Part shown: piece by piece, positions 62,086 to 64,000 of the stretch
How positions within the stretch are numbered: the stretch's first letter is position 1
How the letters are laid out: every line of letters starts with the position of its first letter
Origin: Micromonospora terminaliae
Lineage (GTDB): Bacteria; Actinomycetota; Actinomycetes; Mycobacteriales; Micromonosporaceae
Reading direction: 5' to 3'
NCBI RefSeq assembly: GCF_009671205.1
Contig: NZ_CP045309.1
Coordinates: 3,100,001 to 3,164,000 of the forward strand
DNA length: 64,000 nucleotides
Notes under the pieces: generated by a model
Databases searched by the model: none
Seen by the model: the letters and a program-made list of their open reading frames with translations, nothing else
What the model was told of the DNA's origin: nothing
Position numbers and translations under genes: made by a program

Positions 62086-62102
62086 CGCAACCATTGGTTG
62101 CA
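62086..62102. promoter_or_regulatory. ArsR-type operator, site 2
   Basis: CGCAACCATTGGTTGCA contains the perfect palindrome GCAACC-ATT-GGTTGC. It lies 45 bp from site 1, about four helical turns, and between the ArsR operon and the divergent glycoside hydrolase gene, so it could affect both. Confidence 0.65.
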
Positions 62103-62146
62103 CTAAGGCTCTGTCGCCGCGCCGGGTACGCCCCTAGGATGCGAGC

Positions 62147-64000
62147 GTGATTCACGTCACTCCGGGCCGGAAGCCGTTGCCGCTGCTCGCCGCCGCGATC
62201 GTCCTGCTCCTGCTCGGCGCGGGCGTGGCGTGGGGCGTGGACGGCGCGCTCGGGTTGAGCCACGCTCCCGCGGCCGTGCCGCACGAGGACTCCGCCGCCG
62301 CGCCGCGGCGGGCCGCCGCACCGGCGCCGCCGCTGGCGTCCGTGGTGGTGCCCGACGACCCGCGCACCCGCAAGGCCGCAGCGGCGGTCGCCGACGCGCT
62401 CGCCGCGCGCGGCCTGCGCCGCCCGGCCGTCACCGCGGCCGGGCCGGCCGCGGTGACGACCCCGGCGGGCCCGGCCGCACCGGGCCCCGCCGCGGTGACC
62501 AGCCTGCGGGCGGCCGTGCTCGCCACGCCGGGCGCCGCGCCGGAGTCCTACCGGCTCGGCGTCCGCGGGACCGAACTGGCCGTCGACGGGACCGACGTCG
62601 CGGGCGTCGCCGCCGGTCTGTACCGGCTCGCCGACCGGATCCGCTCCGGCGCCGAGGCGCTGCCCGCCGCCGAGGCGGGACGGCTGGTCACGCCCCGGCT
62701 CGGCCTGCGGCTCACCGACGCGGGCTCGGTGGGCCGCGAGCCGGACCCGGCCGGCTTCGCCGCGGGCGACGACTACAGTCTGAACACCGACGTGGTCGGG
62801 CCGGCCCTGCTGCCCCGGGCGCCGTGGGTCGACGCCGGCGCCGTGGCGCGCATCGGCGCGCAGTTCCGGCAGTTCGTCGACCACTCGGTGGCCCAGGGCT
62901 ACAACGCCGTCGTCGTGCCCGGCTTCCTGGAGTACGTCACCTTCGCGAAGGTGGGCGACGGGCACGCCGTCTACCCGCCCGGGGACACGCACGTCGACCG
63001 GGCGCGGGCCATGGTCGCGGCGTTCGGCCCGGTCTTCGGGTACGCCGAGGAGATGGGCGTGAAGGTCTTCCTGCTCACCGACATGCTCGCGGTGTCGCCG
63101 CCGCTGGAGGCGTACCTCACGCGGACCGTCGGCGGGCTCAATGTGGCCGATCCCCGGCTCTGGGCCGTCTACCAGGCCGGGCTGGCCGAGCTGTTCGAGA
63201 GCATGCCCTTCGTCGACGGGCTCATGGTCCGCGTCGGCGAGGGCGGCGCGGTGTACGCCGCCGACGGCTGGGACTACTCGTCGAAGCTCGCGGTCACCAC
63301 CGCGGCGTCCGTGCGGGCGATGCTGCGGGCGCTGCTGGACACCGCGGGGCGGGCCGGCCGGGAGGTCATCTTCCGGACCTGGACGGTCGGCGTGGGCGCC
63401 GTCGGCGACCTGCACACCAACCCGGAGTCCTACGCGCGGGTGCTCGGCGAGTTCGATGACCCGCACCTCGTCGTGTCCACGAAATACACCCTCGGCGACT
63501 TCTACAGCCACCTGCCGCTGAACACCACCCTGCTCGCCGGTGCGCACCGCCGGATCGTGGAGTTCCAGGCCCGGCGCGAGTTCGAGGGGTTCGGCTCGCT
63601 GCCCAACGACCTCGGGCCGCTGCACCGCCAGGCGCTGCGTGCGTTCCTCGCCGCCAACCCGAGGGTCGAGGGCGTCTGGAACTGGACCCAGGACGGCGGG
63701 CCGCTGCGCGCCGGGCCGATGTCGCTCTACCTGCGCACCGGGTTCTGGCAGCTGTACGACCTCAACACCTACGCCGTCGCGCGGCTCGCCTGGGACCCGG
63801 ACACCGATCCGGCGCGGGTCACGGCGGACTGGGCGTACCGAACGTTCTCCGCCGACCCGGACACGGTCGCCGCGATCGGGCAGGCCATGGCGCTGTCCCG
63901 GGCGGCGGTCACCCGGGGCCTCTACATCGGTCCGTACGCCGACCGGTCGGTGCGGGCGCTGGGGCTGGAACCGCCGCCCATGATGTGGATCTTCGAGTGG
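62147..64000 (+). CDS. Secreted/anchored glycoside hydrolase (GH20/GH67-like), 3' end missing
   Basis: The frame is open from GTG 62147 to the window end (618 codons, no stop). An N-terminal hydrophobic helix (LLAAAIVLLLLGAGVAWGV) anchors or exports the protein. An alpha/beta domain typical of the non-catalytic N-terminus of GH20/GH67 enzymes follows (about 65-190). A (beta/alpha)8-like domain then shows QGYNAVVVPGFLEYV, GVKVFLLTDM, DGLMVRVGEGG, EVIFRTWTVGVG, VVSTKYTLGDFYSHLPLN and VEGVWNWTQDGGP. Conserved Glu and Asp residues in these strands are catalytic candidates. Substrate cannot be given. AGGA seven bases before GTG serves as ribosome site, though TAGGAT could also be a -10. Confidence 0.75.
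   Translation, partial: MIHVTPGRKPLPLLAAAIVLLLLGAGVAWGVDGALGLSHAPAAVPHEDSAAAPRRAAAPAPPLASVVVPDDPRTRKAAAAVADALAARGLRRPAVTAAGPAAVTTPAGPAAPGPAAVTSLRAAVLATPGAAPESYRLGVRGTELAVDGTDVAGVAAGLYRLADRIRSGAEALPAAEAGRLVTPRLGLRLTDAGSVGREPDPAGFAAGDDYSLNTDVVGPALLPRAPWVDAGAVARIGAQFRQFVDHSVAQGYNAVVVPGFLEYVTFAKVGDGHAVYPPGDTHVDRARAMVAAFGPVFGYAEEMGVKVFLLTDMLAVSPPLEAYLTRTVGGLNVADPRLWAVYQAGLAELFESMPFVDGLMVRVGEGGAVYAADGWDYSSKLAVTTAASVRAMLRALLDTAGRAGREVIFRTWTVGVGAVGDLHTNPESYARVLGEFDDPHLVVSTKYTLGDFYSHLPLNTTLLAGAHRRIVEFQARREFEGFGSLPNDLGPLHRQALRAFLAANPRVEGVWNWTQDGGPLRAGPMSLYLRTGFWQLYDLNTYAVARLAWDPDTDPARVTADWAYRTFSADPDTVAAIGQAMALSRAAVTRGLYIGPYADRSVRALGLEPPPMMWIFEW

Noticed and set aside
62135..62149. Leaderless start for the last glycoside hydrolase gene based on TAGGAT seven bases before GTG
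   Set aside because: The same bases include AGGA at normal ribosome-site spacing, so the two explanations cannot be separated by sequence alone.

Overview
The window is chromosomal DNA from a very GC-rich actinomycete. GTG starts are common, stop/start overlaps (ATGA or GTGA) link co-directional genes, and the gene content (LAL-type LuxR regulator, TcmI-type cyclase, P450, type VII secretion-associated proteins, Tat lipoprotein, WYL regulator, ABC-F protein) fits Micromonosporaceae, probably Micromonospora or a close relative. That placement is inferred from style and content, not from a marker gene. I see no rRNA, tRNA, CRISPR array, transposase, integrase or att site.

Layout. 1-1317: 3' part of a membrane sulfatase-like gene. 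1334-4742: a small Cys-containing protein, then a four-gene molybdate unit (HTH-TOBE regulator, modA, modB, modC). 4840-6996: CopB-type copper ATPase with a His-rich N-terminus behind a CsoR-like operator. 7089-9416: ring-cleavage dioxygenase and small membrane or acidic proteins. 9519-14936: an orphan aromatic-polyketide tailoring set (double TcmI cyclase, P450, ABM monooxygenase, a fused ABM-ABM-FAD monooxygenase, a methyltransferase) next to a 906-aa LAL regulator (15027-17747). 17850-18749: a secreted cutinase / PET-hydrolase-type enzyme. 18905-20912: exported aminotransferase-fold lipoprotein and an uncharacterised protein. 20922-27839: a polysaccharide operon with two membrane glycosyltransferases and three tandem GH26 paralogues.

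28319-34582 holds a TPR protein, a membrane protein, a small Cys-containing protein and a 1255-aa CHAT-protease protein, a candidate uncharacterised conflict or signalling locus. 34616-43450 holds a DUF1275 membrane protein, a GntR regulator, and a five-gene peptide ABC transporter translationally coupled to gamma-glutamyltransferase. A shared GTATAC-centred site lies in front of both gntR and the transporter operon, which suggests GntR control of gamma-glutamyl peptide (possibly glutathione) uptake. 43607-45358 is an ABC-F gene with a 9-codon leader peptide and hairpins that look like ribosome-mediated attenuation. 45510-46908 is a secreted GH18 chitinase with a strong terminator.

48650-51682 is a compact type VII secretion-associated module: a YbaB-like protein, an EspC-like protein with a YxxxD signal, a WXG-motif protein, a protein with a possible PD-(D/E)XK nuclease C-terminus, and a putative immunity protein. 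51672-62029 contains VOC proteins, a glutamate-synthase-like FMN enzyme, a large membrane-embedded alpha/beta hydrolase, a WYL regulator with a palindromic operator, two reductases, and an SRPBCC-ArsR-SRPBCC operon behind two near-identical operators. 62147-64000 is the 5' part of a secreted or anchored glycoside hydrolase that runs off the window.
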